Assembly: GCA_037127315.1 (NCBI GenBank)
Contig: JBBBDQ010000442.1
Location: 1,267,501 to 1,331,500 of the forward strand
Source of the DNA: Ascarosepion bandense
Lineage: Eukaryota > Mollusca > Cephalopoda > Sepiida > Sepiidae
Length of the DNA stretch: 64,000 bases
Direction of reading: 5' to 3'
Shown piece after piece: positions 32,664 to 42,504 of this stretch. The translations under genes were made by a program, and so were the position numbers. Under the pieces are notes generated by a model, which was not told the origin of the DNA, ran no database searches, and saw nothing but the letters and a program-made list of their open reading frames with translations. Each line of letters opens with the position of its first letter. Position 1 is the first letter of the stretch.

Positions 32664-32712
32664 ATTTTAGGCGCCTTTCGGTCGACACTTTCTCAGAATT
32701 GAAATCGTCGGC
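32664..32712 (-). ncRNA. hammerhead-like fossil
   Basis: The minus strand reads CUGAGAA, AGUGUCGACC, GAAA, then GGCGCCUAA. The layout is hammerhead-like but core position G8 is A and stems I and II are weak. Confidence 0.25.
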
Positions 32713-33007
32713 AAAATTAAAACAGAGAAGTTGCTAAGAAAACTTTTAACAACGACTGAAGTTAAGAAGAAACAAAAACTATGTTGTGGGGTAGTCTTCC
32801 CGAAAAGTTCCAATTTAAACTTCAACTCTCTCTGCTTACACAGCGCAGGACGTTGTAAATTAGCGGTAAGAAACTCAAAGATGCCCAAACGGAGTCTTGC
32901 CTTTGCCCTGCACATGACGGAGAAGAAATCGAGAGAATAATGCGTCTTTCATTCGACAAAATTTAAGAGGTGTTCGCCAATCGCTAACTCATGAGTCTGC
33001 GACTGCC

Positions 33008-33043
<36 letters not shown>

Positions 33044-33429
33044 AAGACAGAAAATCTAAGCAAGAGCCAACGACCTACCTTTGCTCTACTTTCGTATTGA
33101 GCGCTTTAGTTTTAGGGTTTTCGTATTGGGTTTTTTTCTTTCTTACGAGTGATTGACTTTTTGTTCATGTACTTCGTTTGTTTCTTTTTTTACTTCCCCT
33201 TCTTTTCCCTCCGAGTTCGTTCTCGGTGGGTTGTACAAGACGATTTAAATTATAGCTTAATTAATACTAATTTCGGCAGAGTTAGTTCTGTTACTATTGG
33301 TATTGTTATTACTATAGTTATTATATATATATATATATATATATATATTAAGCTGGTGAAAAAATTCGTGAGATAAGAAAAATAACAAATTAATAAAAAT
33401 AATAATGTTTGTAATATATAAATGAAGCA
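32713..33429. other. no gene; (TA)n at 33012-33041 and 33324-33349
   Basis: Short frames on both strands at 32667-32940 overlap each other and have no family signature. Nothing else recognisable. Confidence 0.45.
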
Positions 33430-33935
33430 CCCACTTGTATCCAAGGGTGCCAGTCTGAAAGGGCGGCTAGCTAATTCTTCTTGCAGACGCCTGCTCAGTT
33501 ACATCTGTGTTCGTTCAACACCCACAGATCGCATCTGAGGTTAATACTGCAACTATAGTATACAGAGGGGACCTTCGTCCCAGTTTCTGGAAGCGTTTTA
33601 ACAAGGCCAGCACGCTCAAACCCTCGGCCACGATGACTTGTGATTTCATGTCAGCATGACCATCGACGGCTCCGCAAAGAGTTCTGTCTACCCAATTTCA
33701 CTGACAACACTTGGGTCAACCCGCGGTATGGTTTTCAGGCACATTCTAAAGGTGTCCTACGTTGGGATCGCCTCCTCCAGATCGATAACTTAAAGAATTT
33801 ATCTACTTGCCACATTAAGATGACCATGGCCGTATCTGATTACCGGGCCCACCGGGCACGGGTCCGGGCCGATCCGTGCAATCATAATGAAAATCCGAGC
33901 AAGGAAAAATGTCTTCGTCAGAAATCAAACTAAAC
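33430..33935. other. GC-richer island of unknown nature
   Basis: Visibly less AT-rich than its flanks, without microsatellites. A frame at 33640-33933 (97 codons) ends in ARVRADPCNHNENPSKEKCL but matches nothing I know. It could be a retroelement UTR or a host exon. Confidence 0.3.
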
Positions 33936-34699
33936 AATTCACGATTAAAGAAAGAAAGAAAGAAAGAAAGAAAGACGAAGAAAACATCCGAATGAACGCA
34001 GTAAAAATTCTGTTTATTTATTAATTTTGGGGGAAAAGACTGGTTATACTCAAAAAGTCCGAACCCGATTTCCCGCTTTCATTCACGTTCTGTGCCTAAT
34101 TTCCATTGGAATAGCCGAAAAAATCCGCAAAAATCATCGTTTCTGGAAACGGATGTCACTGATGACGTCATTACTTTGTCAACTAATAAATCCGGGCAAT
34201 TTTCTCTGTGCCCAGTGTTTCTTTAGCATCATCTACGGCCCTGAAGATGACATTCTTTTATATTAAGTCCATCAAAAAAATCTTCACAATTGACTCGTGG
34301 AGATATTTGCTAATCAAGGAGTCATTTTCAGGGTAAAGAAAGGCTGTGTGACCAGAGTTATCTGAGCCGGCGAACATTTGTGCAATTCTTTGGTGTATCG
34401 TCGTGTTTGTCGTCCATAAACGGCTGCTTGAAGAGAGTGTCTATTTTGGCATCCTTCTCCGTCGGTGGATGGGTTGCTGGATAGGAACCAGGATGAAATT
34501 ACGAGACCGAATAACGCGCCGATCGATAAACGAATATTGAGGTAATATGTACCGACATCAAAACAGGAGGAATAATTTCGTGTGGCGTGAAGATAAGATC
34601 CACCAGTTAATCGATTTTTGAACCAATGTCATCAGACTTTGGGAGCGATGTTTGTCATGTAATTCCGTCATTTATTTAACACCTACTTGTCCTCTGAAC
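33936..34699. other. no gene; short (GAAA)n
   Basis: A GAAA run at about 33950-33975. The rest is unassigned. Confidence 0.45.
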
Positions 34700-34990
34700 G
34701 TCTACGGTTATATCGTGTTGAATACACCGGTTCCCGTCCGATCACCGAAGTTAAGCAACATCGAGCCTGGTCAGTACTTAAATGGGTGACCATTTGGGAA
34801 TACCACGTGCTGTAAACGTAAAGACCAAGAATGGTCCATCGGTCCTCCAGGTTTGGGGTTTGGGGTTTGGGTGCAGAGCTAACAACCCTGCCTCGTAAAA
34901 AAAACAGTTGTTACAGAAACAGCAACAAGTTGCTGCCCTATGCACCATCTGGGTGTGATGGATAAATAATGATGATTATGATGTCCTCTG
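34700..34990 (+). mobile_element. 5S-derived SINE (SINE3-like) candidate
   Basis: 34700-34817 is a full-length 5S-like sequence (gtctacggttatatcgtg ... gaataccacgtgctgtaa). It continues without a terminator into a body 'gtgcagagctaacaaccctg' with an A-run and ends in GAT/TAT-type short repeats (gatgattatgatg). A 5S head plus a LINE-like tail is the structure of SINE3 elements. Confidence 0.5.
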
Positions 34991-35039
34991 AACAGGCTAT
35001 AAGCTGAATGGCTAGGACGTTAGAGTTACGGTAATACTG

Positions 35040-35160
35040 ACCCGGGCTTGAATTGTCGATATGTGGATTAATATATAGCGGCTCGGATTGAGGCATCGGA
35101 AAGCCGAGTTCAAACTCCCGTCGAGTTTATTACATTCACTTGATCAAGAGGTTCTTCGTG
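35040..35160 (+). mobile_element. SINE-B-like, strongly decayed head
   Basis: 'tatagcggctcggattgagg' and 'aaagccgagttcaaactccc' resemble the SINE-B tRNA-like head. Confidence 0.35.
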
Positions 35161-35289
35161 GCTAAAAGATTTTAATCGCACAGAATCTAAATACGGTTTC
35201 CCTTTGTGTAATAAACGATCTTGAACGTTAGAAGTAATTGACATCCGACCGTAGTTAAGGTCAACAAAGGACAAGTGTGGTTGACAGAT

Positions 35290-35540
35290 GCAGTACTGTG
35301 CAAAAGCATTTGGACAAGAACTATTTTATCTTTTATGAGGCATCAAAATAATTGCGAAAATTTACCAATCGCACCTAGTATATATACAGTACTGTGCAAA
35401 AGTATTAGGACAAGAACTATTTTATCTTTTATGAGGCATCAAAATAATTGCGACAATTTACCAATCGCACATAGTATATATACAGTACTGTGCACAAGTA
35501 TTAGGGCAATAACTATTTAATCTTTTATGAGGCCTCAAAA
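35290..35540. repeat. 96-bp tandem of fused Tc1 and HLE ends, about 2.6 units
   Basis: 'cagtactgtgcaaaag' starts units at about 35291, 35387 and 35483. Each full unit ends with the HLE terminus 'gcga(c/a)aatttaccaatcgc' and 'acctagta'. Confidence 0.8.
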
Positions 35541-35544
35541 TAAA

Positions 35545-36110
35545 TTTTAAAATCACCCCTGTCCTAACACTTTTGCACATTATCGGTAGTGTGCAAAAGT
35601 ATTAAGACTGGGGTGATTTTCCTGAAAACCTCACTGAAATTCAAATACAGGGTGAAAAGCCAAACCTTTGTAAGAATTATTTAACTAAAAAGGAAGAGGA
35701 AGAAAGGCTTCGGAATTTCAATTGCCCCCCGCCCCCCAAGCCCTGATCTCAATCCTATTGAACATCTATGAGATATTTTGGATAAAAAAATTGATAAATC
35801 TAATGTTACTTTGCAAGACAGACTTTGGGAACAAATACAAGCTGCTTGGCAAGAGATACCATTAGATACATTGAAAAAGCTTGTGATGTCAATGCCTGAC
35901 AGAATGAAGGCTGTGATCAAAGCAAAAGGCTATTATACTAAATATTAAATTTATTTTGTAACAAGTATTTTTCTTGTTAGTGGCATTTCCGCCTTGCTCG
36001 GGGTGAAATGATTAAAAAAAAAAATTACTTTAATTTTTTTTTTTTCTGTCAATATGGCTTATAAAAGATTAAATAGTTCTTGTCCTAATACTTTTGCACA
36101 GTACTGTATA
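35545..36110 (+). pseudogene. Tc1-like deletion derivative with transposase C-terminus
   Basis: From 'gatctcaatcctattgaaca' it encodes PDLNPIEHL (with the third catalytic residue, E), a stop where the usual W stands, then DILDKKIDKSNVTLQDRLWE and QIQAAWQEIPLDTLKKLVMS, ending YYTKY. The right inverted repeat is at about 36085-36107. Head-to-head termini as in 28518-28588 lie at 35548-35620. Confidence 0.8.
35979..36024 (+). mobile_element. 46-bp LINE-J terminal insertion
   Basis: 'agtggcatttccgccttgct' and 'cggggtgaaatga' plus an A-run is the last 46 bp of LINE-J. It replaces or interrupts the Tc1 3' UTR at a point that is continuous in 28980-29030. Confidence 0.8.
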
Positions 36111-36545
36111 TCCGACAGTATATGTTGTCAACAAGTGCAACAACAAAAGGAAAAATAAACACGACCTTGAAAGGTGATGGCCTGCGAGGATATTACTGAC
36201 AGAAACATCCGGCCATCGAAAAAAGTCAACCAAAGAAAAGGGTGGTTGACAGATGACGTCAACAAAATGACAACCCGAAAAAGCAAAATCTTGTGGGAGT
36301 TTTAAGACTATATAAAATGTTGGCTGAGGACAGAGAATTCCCGCTGGCTTTCGACTCAAGACGTCTTTGTATGCGCAACTCTCTCCAGCTGCCCTTCTGC
36401 TCTTCCCAAGCGTCATCAACGCATATTTTTCTAACAAAATTTCTCGAATATTCAAGGAGGCAGACAGAAATAAAGAAACTAAAAAATAAATACAAACGGA
36501 GCGTCTACCCAATTATGGGTATCCATTAAAAATAGCGTTTGAGTA
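36111..36545. other. unassigned; SINE-C tail at 36485-36535
   Basis: A 147-codon minus frame here runs into the Tc1 end and has no family signature, so I do not call it a gene. Its left end contains the SINE-C tail 'ggagcgtctacccaattatg'. Confidence 0.4.
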
Positions 36546-36660
36546 ATTGTTATAGGGAAACACACCTATTCCTCAGACAATGGACTCTCCCTCCTATATT
36601 AATTTTATGGGGAAACACACCTGTTCCTCAGATAATGGACTCTCCCTCCTATATTAATAA
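36546..36660. repeat. two direct copies of about 58 bp
   Basis: 'ggggaaacacacctgttcct' to 'ctctccctcctatattaa' occurs twice in a row with few differences. Confidence 0.9.
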
Positions 36661-36683
36661 AAGTTAACAGGAACTTAACGGGA

Positions 36684-37234
36684 GAAGTTGTTAGGAGTTA
36701 AAATCATTGGGGATTTTAAATGTTGTTATTTTCTACCCATGCCCTCCACTGAAAATTGTACATATGGGAGTTAAGTAGGACTACATAGAGCACCTGAGGT
36801 ATTATGGTGGATGTGGTAAGAATGGTAAGTAAAAATGTGGTATTATGGTGAAAGGTTTATTGTAATTGTGTCAGGGTCAACGAAAGTGAATAGCTAAGTT
36901 AAATTAGGACAGATGAAGACCAGCCTTCCCCATCCCCGTTTTCGGCCTTGTGCCACATTTGTACATATGTACAATAAATAATGAAGTTGTTAGGAGTTTT
37001 ATTGTCATGGGCTTTCCCCTGTTTTTAGGAGCCCCTCGTAAGTATGTGGTATTGTGGTGTATGAAGGATTGGGAGGATGGATGGGTTCTTTTGGTGATTG
37101 GGCAAATTGTAACGAGTGAATGGGCCGTGACAGTGTTTAGCTAGGTATAGGATAGTTAAGCGAGAACCAACCTCTACCTCCCCCCTTTTCGGCTATGTGC
37201 CACAATTTTGTATATTTATACAAAATAAATATTG
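36684..37234. repeat. two diverged tandem units of about 300 and 250 bp
   Basis: Each begins gaagttgttaggagtt and ends with 'ttttcggc(c/t)(t/a)tgtgccaca', a short palindromic 'gtacatatgtac' or similar, and AATAAA. A third start follows at 37235. An AATAAA at each unit end suggests a duplicated transcript or LTR end. Confidence 0.65.
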
Positions 37235-37454
37235 AGAAGTTGTTAGGAGTTCTTGGGAATTTCATAGGAGTTCTTTAGAGTTCTATTAGAGTACACTAGA
37301 ACTACTAGGCAGTTGATATTAGTCTGCAATTAGCCGAATACTAAGGAGTCAACTTTCAGTGGAAGATTACCAAATTCCTAACATTTTGGATGCGTTAAGT
37401 TGATTAGCAACCGACATAGCACGATTATAACCTTCAGTGCGAAAACTACTCCAC

Positions 37455-37489
<35 letters not shown>

Positions 37490-37557
37490 AGTAAAAAATT
37501 AAAATATGCCGGAGTTATAAATGAAAAATTCAATCATAATCTCTCTTCTCCTTTCTT
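37235..37557. other. no gene; (TA)n at 37458-37487
   Basis: Unassigned apart from the microsatellite. Confidence 0.5.
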
Positions 37558-37630
37558 CCTGCTATGGGTAAATAACAGAACAAACTGGGTTTTATATCCT
37601 TGGTTGGCAATCGGTCTAGAAGAAGGTCTA
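37558..37630 (+). mobile_element. SINE-B fragment
   Basis: 'ctatgggtaaataacagaac' and 'ccttggttggcaatcggtct' correspond to the SINE-B middle. Confidence 0.6.
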
Positions 37631-37982
37631 TAGGAGGGTCGTTTGGGTTATAGACCAAGGATGATCCATATCTTATTCCGTCATCTTCGGTTAATACCAT
37701 TGAGAGGAAATGTGTACCTCCCAAGCTATCTAAAAGGATCATGAGGAAGAAGAATCAATGCAGGTCAATGCCGAATCGATATATTATTCTACAGGAGTTT
37801 GTTTCTTCTGCCCACAGGTCCCTCGCCGTCTAGTATAGGGACTGATGATAAAGAAGGTGGCTAGTCGTAAAAATCGCCTCGTAAAGATCACCCTAGTGAA
37901 CGACACTGTCGGCAAATATCTGAAACCCATACTACGGAATAACCCAAGCCTTGCGAGTGAAACTGGGTTCACGAAAGCTGTT

Positions 37983-38160
37983 GATCAGTCAGTCAGTTAA
38001 GTGCCATACGCAATACACGCTTGGGCGATAATGTCTCAAAAGAGACATGACTGACTGGGCAGAAGATTATCCCGCAGTAGGTTGCCATTGCTTTCTGCGG
38101 TAGACTGGTTGCCGTTAAGTCTATAGAACCCAATCTGTCCTGTTATTTGACTCATAGGTA
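37983..38160 (-). mobile_element. SINE-B 3' part
   Basis: 'cagtcagttaagtgccatac' to 'cctgttatttgactcata'. Followed by the hairpin and another minus SINE-B. Confidence 0.75.
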
Positions 38161-38198
38161 AAGGGAAAATAATCTATTATATTATTATGTAGTTATTA

Positions 38199-38247
38199 GT
38201 GGGGGTTCGGTTTCTTATTGTTAGGAAGTAATAAACTGATCCCCCAC
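38199..38247. repeat. SINE-B-linked hairpin
   Basis: Same element as 6222-6270. Here the left arm has two changes (gtgggggttcggttt) and the right arm is intact. Confidence 0.8.
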
Positions 38248-38291
38248 TTTATGGCCAATATAAGCCTTAATCGTTATTCCAACCTTTATAT

Positions 38292-38600
38292 TCAGTCAGT
38301 CAGTTAAGTGCCATACGCGATACACGCTTGGGCGATCATGTCTGGAAAGAGACATGACGGACTGGGCAGAAGATTATCCCGCAGTAGGTTGCCATTGCTT
38401 TCTGCGGTAGACAGGTTGCCGACCAAGGCTATAGAACCCAATCTGTCCTGCTATTTAACCCATAACTGGAAGGAATAGACGGATTAATACCTTTCCCAAG
38501 GGTATTTGCGCGTAAGTGAATACAATGGATTCAACTGGAATTCGAACTCGGCTCCCCGGTTTCTCGTTCCGAGCCGACATCCACTGGACCACAACGCACA
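38292..38600 (-). mobile_element. SINE-B, full length
   Basis: Complete minus-strand copy ending in the tRNA-like head 'ccgagccgacatccactgga'. Confidence 0.8.
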
Positions 38601-38694
38601 TAAAGTTCGAGGGTTTGAGCATAGTAACCTTTTCCCCTAAGGATCACACCATCTTATGCGCTCTCTCCAATAAATAAGGTTCCGATCAGCATAG

Positions 38695-38800
38695 TTTTTT
38701 TAACCATTTCACCCTAAGCAAGGCAATAAAGCCACTAAGCGGACATGGGGTAGAGAGTGTAAAAGAAAATAATGAAAATATTTTTCGAATTGCTTAATAA
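38695..38800 (-). mobile_element. LINE-J 3' tail
   Basis: T-run, then 'aaccatttcaccctaagcaa' and 'agccactaagcggaca', decayed. Confidence 0.6.
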
Positions 38801-38814
38801 GGATAAAGAGTAGG

Positions 38815-38910
38815 ATAGAAAATCTTCTGCCCAGTCAGTCATGTTTCTTTCGAGACATGATCGCCCAAAGCGTGTATCACGTATGGCACTTAACTGACTG
38901 ACTGAATAAG
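38815..38910 (+). mobile_element. SINE-B 3' end
   Basis: 'aaaatcttctgcccagtcag' to 'cacttaactgactgactg'. Confidence 0.75.
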
Positions 38911-39326
38911 TACTTACCTAACATTTCTGGATTACACAAAATGTTAAACAGCCAAAACTTCAGATGAAACTACAGCTGTACTTGTAATTTAGAAACTTAC
39001 TTAAAATGACAAAAGACTTGGAATTTCAAAGATAACGAAGAATAAGATATTGTAAATATAAAAATATAGTTGTACAGATAAAAGTGAATGTCAACTTGAT
39101 GGAGTTTGTAAAACCGAAGCAGTTATTTACAACGCAGACGTAGAAGATTTAATGAACAAAGCAAAGTATACGTAAAATAAAATGGAGGCAACTTTAAAAA
39201 AAACATGGTATAATCGTTCAAGTTAGAAAGCCTTGTACCAATCTAGCCTTGTACCAATCTAGCCGAGTATGTGTGAAAATTAAAAGAAAAATATTACAAA
39301 AGTTCTAATGTAAGCGTTTTTTTTTA
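38911..39326. other. no gene seen
   Basis: AT-rich, unassigned; a 16-bp segment (ccttgtaccaatctag) is repeated in tandem near 39232. Confidence 0.5.
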
Positions 39327-39935
39327 AAAATCATTTGACCCCGAGCAGGGTGGAAATGCCACTGATGAGCGGGGGGCTACATAACTGTAAAAAAATTAAT
39401 TAGAAAAGAGTGAGGAGTACAGACTAGTTAGAAAGGAGCAATAGAAAGCTGAGAATGCAGGTGCGATGACAGATACATAGGTGGAGAGAAAGGGAAGGAT
39501 ATACGGGGGTGGGGAGAGAGCTAGAGTCCAGTGGTTAATAGATTAGTTTTGACATTGCATTTAAATTTCTGGAGGTTGTAGCCATCAGGAAAGCAAGAGT
39601 ATGGGAGCAAGAGTATTGTTGTCTGCATTTAACTAACCTGAATGGGTGGGAACCAGTTGCCAGTCTGGTTGCACGAGTAAACACCTGTTGAGGAGGCACC
39701 AGTGACTTAAGTTCGTCCGAACAGAAGCCATGAAAGTATTTATAGAACAGACAAAGGGAGGCCACATTTCGACGATGGGGAAGTGGCTGCAGTCGAGCTG
39801 CCAGATCACATTACAGACTCTCCTTTGGAGCCTGTCGAGAACACTGAGGAGAACGGCAGGGGCGCCTGACCATAAATGGCAGCAGTACTCCATGCACGGA
39901 CGGATGGTTGCCTTGTAAAAGCTGGAGTATATTAA
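39327..39935 (-). pseudogene. LINE-J C-terminus and 3' UTR
   Basis: Minus frames 39893-39633 and 39765-39535 are one protein with a frameshift: MEYCCHLWSGAPAVLLSVLD, RLQRRVCNVI, then ASLCLFYKYFHGFCSDELKS and TRATRLATGSHPF. A small deletion removes part of the SRTSRLWNSLP block. Confidence 0.85.
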
Positions 39936-40272
39936 AAAAAGCTAAAACTTACAGCAATAGTAATGTCTGCCAAAATAAAAAAAATCTAATTGTACCAACA
40001 TTTCCTGAAGAAAACAGTTACTAAACGAAAGGTCTGAAATAACGTCCGAATGTATACACATTAGAAAGCACATTATAGGTTCCTACAAAACCTGATGAAA
40101 GTATGGATAATCTGTTTAATCCTCCTCCAATACAATTTCATTACTATTGACTTATCCCTCCCCTTATTTTAAACTTCGTGTCGTGCGTTCAATTATGTAC
40201 AAAATTAGGCAATCGTCTGACGATACCGAAACGTTGAAACCATGATAGCGTAATCGGCTGATCTTTTTAATA
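39936..40272. other. unassigned; recurrent motif at 40210-40265
   Basis: The motif 'ctgacgataccgaaacgttg' is shared with 18467 and the reverse of 40905. No gene. Confidence 0.4.
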
Positions 40273-40500
40273 TATATGATAGTCTCACCCCAAGCGAAGC
40301 AGTACTACTATTGGTGTGCAAGAGACTACATAAGAAGAGAGTGAGAGGTTGCATAAGAGAGGAGTAAAAAGAAGGAGGAACCGGTTACAGCGGGTGTTAG
40401 AGAATGGTTAAGAAAAGGATGGGAATACTGGTGTGAAGAAATTTGCGTGAGAGTAGAGTGAACTTGGACCAACAGTAAGAAAAGAAAAAAAAAATGCAGA
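40273..40500 (-). mobile_element. LINE-J 3' UTR, decayed
   Basis: 'tctcaccccaagcgaagcag' and 'tgtgcaagagactacataag' match the minus 3' end. Coding part absent. Confidence 0.5.
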
Positions 40501-40773
40501 CACAGCCCAGAATTGGGGATAGCCAGTAAAGTGAAAATGATGATCCATTTCGACGGACATGGTTCACTATTTTGGAAAAACCAAATCGAGCGAAGTGATT
40601 AGATTTCGTCCAAAACTACCTTGTATATGACACACTGGCTGGAGAGTGTGTGTGTTTGTAGTGGGGGGTCATTCATCTAGGGAAGGGAATGGCAGATACG
40701 TATCGAAAGAGAAAAAATAAATTTAGTCTCTAATGAGGGAGATTTTTCTAGCAAGCTAAAAATATCACTTGAA

Positions 40774-40775
<2 letters not shown>

Positions 40776-40832
<57 letters not shown>

Positions 40833-40900
40833 CTATATCTATATCTATATAGATAAATTAGGAAGATCAGCCGATTATACTATGATAGTTTCAAACTTTC

Positions 40901-40941
<41 letters not shown>
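40776..40941. repeat. (CA)n, (TA)n and TATC repeats around a shared motif
   Basis: CA at 40776-40821, TA and ctatat up to about 40850, the reversed 40210-type motif at 40862-40905, then TA to 40941. Confidence 0.85.
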
Positions 40942-40944
<3 letters not shown>

Positions 40945-41255
40945 AGGGCGCTCTCCACCTTTGTTCTATAATGGACTGTTACTATCACTACATAAAGTGG
41001 TAGGGGAAAGACGTCGATGTTGTTGCGTTAGTGTTGACTGTTCAGCTCGATACCAAGTCAGTCGAGTATTTCCGGTGCGAACCGGAAGTGTGCTATACAC
41101 AGATTCTACGTCTTACTACGATACGTATTACTAAACCATTGTTCCTGTACTCTACTAACAACTCTGTTGTACATACTATTTTCCTATAATATATTTCATT
41201 TACTTCATTTCCATTGTTTGTGATTATTTACTCAACTATTTCTGTTACACACAAT
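40942..41255. other. unassigned segment between microsatellites
   Basis: Non-repetitive, of average composition, starting 'tgttagggcgctctcc' and ending '...tgttacaca'. An LTR was considered, but the ends are not convincing inverted repeats and no target duplication can be seen between TA tracts. Confidence 0.3.
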
Positions 41256-41489
41256 ATATATATATATATATATATATATACCGAAATTTGAAAGTGTACA
41301 AAAGGGAGTTTCACAGGCAAGAATATATATATATCAGCATGCAGTGTGGGTATAGAAGAATCCAAAGGAGTATCCTGTACATACAGTGGTAGGATAACTC
41401 TCTAAGAGAGCTCTAAATATATATGTATATAAATACATATAGAGCAAATATAAACAAAATTAAGGCAGAGACGTTATTTCATGGTAAAT

Positions 41490-41532
41490 CGGAAGTATAG
41501 GTTTATTTCAGGTTAACCATCATCAGCTTCCG
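41490..41532 (-). ncRNA. candidate hammerhead ribozyme, best paired
   Basis: On the minus strand: stem I strand CGGAAG (41532-41527), core CUGAUGA (41526-41520), stem II U-GG-UUAA-CC-U, GAAA (41509-41506), stem III AUA-AACC-UAU, cleavage triplet AUA (cut expected between 41496 and 41495), then CUUCCG (41495-41490), fully complementary to the first strand. All invariant core bases are present and the order is that of a type I hammerhead. The flank on the 5' side is cut by a (TA)n tract, so the parent element is unknown. Confidence 0.65.
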
Positions 41533-41549
41533 TCTTTATTTTACAAAGA

Positions 41550-41551
<2 letters not shown>

Positions 41552-41592
<41 letters not shown>
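41552..41592. repeat. (TA)n microsatellite
   Basis: Pure TA repeat. Confidence 0.97.
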
Positions 41593-41594
<2 letters not shown>

Positions 41595-41854
41595 CCATTA
41601 AATCCAAATAACCCACACTTAATAAAATCACGTTTAAATCTGGTCATAAACACATTACATTGCATTTCAATATATGGTTTTGTTATCATTTCAAGCTCTC
41701 ACGTGGTGTGACGTCATAGAACCGCATTACAAATTTACGAACTGTGTTTGCTATTTTTGGTAACTGCTGCCGTTACTTAGCTGAGTTTTATGTCAACACA
41801 AGATAAAATCGTCGCTGATGGTGGATTTTTTGTGTTAACGTCCTTATAACCTCT

Positions 41855-41885
41855 CTGAAGATGGCTCATGTGAGGCGAAAGCTTA
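41855..41885 (+). ncRNA. hammerhead-like motif
   Basis: CUGAAGA fits the CUGANGA core. Stem II contains CUCA-UG-UGAG, followed by C-GAAA and GCUUAGA, with three possible stem I pairs (UCU/AGA). Weak stem III. Confidence 0.35.
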
Positions 41886-42044
41886 GAACCAACTTAAAAA
41901 ATTATCCAAATGTTGGAAATTTTTTAAAACTAAAATTAAAGCCAAAATACGATGTTTAGAATGGCTCATGATTAAACATAACAGACACTTATTGTCTCTT
42001 ATATTTAACAGTATATGTTTAGAAAATTATCAGCTGCCTTGATA

Positions 42045-42086
<42 letters not shown>
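42045..42086. repeat. (TA)n microsatellite
   Basis: TA tract directly upstream of the 42.3-kb transposase. The possible left terminus 'ggtgggctataagtcgcgca' begins at 42087. Confidence 0.95.
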
Positions 42087-42088
<2 letters not shown>

Positions 42089-42256
42089 TGGGCTATAAGT
42101 CGCGCACCAAAGAATTACGTGAAGTGATGTGAAACAATGTAAAATCAGCGGGGTTAAATGTCTTTTTCTTTCCTTGTGTATAAAATAAATGTTCTTTTAT
42201 CAAAGTTTTTCCAATTATGATTTGCCTTTAAAGAATTTTAATTTTAATTTTCAGAT

Positions 42257-42504
42257 ATGCCCTTGACGAACCTAGAGTTGATGTCTGGTGCTGATGTCAC
42301 CACTAATGGTTCTGTTGCTGAGAAATTTAATCGAATTTATCCTGATCGTGAGACCATTTCTCACACGACAATAGGACGGTTAATATTGAAATTTCGTGAA
42401 ACTGGTAGTGTCCTAGACAAACCACGAAATGGCCCTTCAAATGGCCTGACGAAACTCGAAAACGCATCCGCGAAAAAATTGAGAACAGTCCAATGAAATC
42501 ATTG
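42257..42504 (+). pseudogene. mariner/IS630-type transposase, N-terminal DNA-binding part
   Basis: The frame from ATG 42257 reads PLTNLELMSGADVTTNGSVA, EKFNRIYPDRETISHTTIGR and LILKFRETGSVLDKPRNGPS. This is the first helix-turn-helix domain of a family of animal IS630/mariner-like transposases (DUF4817-like). 'tttaattttcag' just before the ATG would suit a 3' splice site. A one-base shift after 42440 breaks the frame before the satellite, where the intact gene would read on into IENSPMKSLRRSSSELGVPR. Confidence 0.75.

Noticed and set aside
34700..34817. Functional 5S rRNA gene
   Set aside because: Substitutions in conserved positions, no T-run terminator, and continuation into a SINE-like tail.
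34851..34876. Telomere-like (TTTGGGG)n
   Set aside because: Only about three units inside a repeat body; no array.
36069..36512. 147-codon minus frame
   Set aside because: It runs into the Tc1 inverted repeat (ending VLCKSIRTRTI) and SINE-C tail; no domain and overlapping alternatives in other frames.
40942..41255. Solo LTR
   Set aside because: Starts TG but the ends are not clear inverted repeats, and target duplication cannot be judged inside TA tracts.
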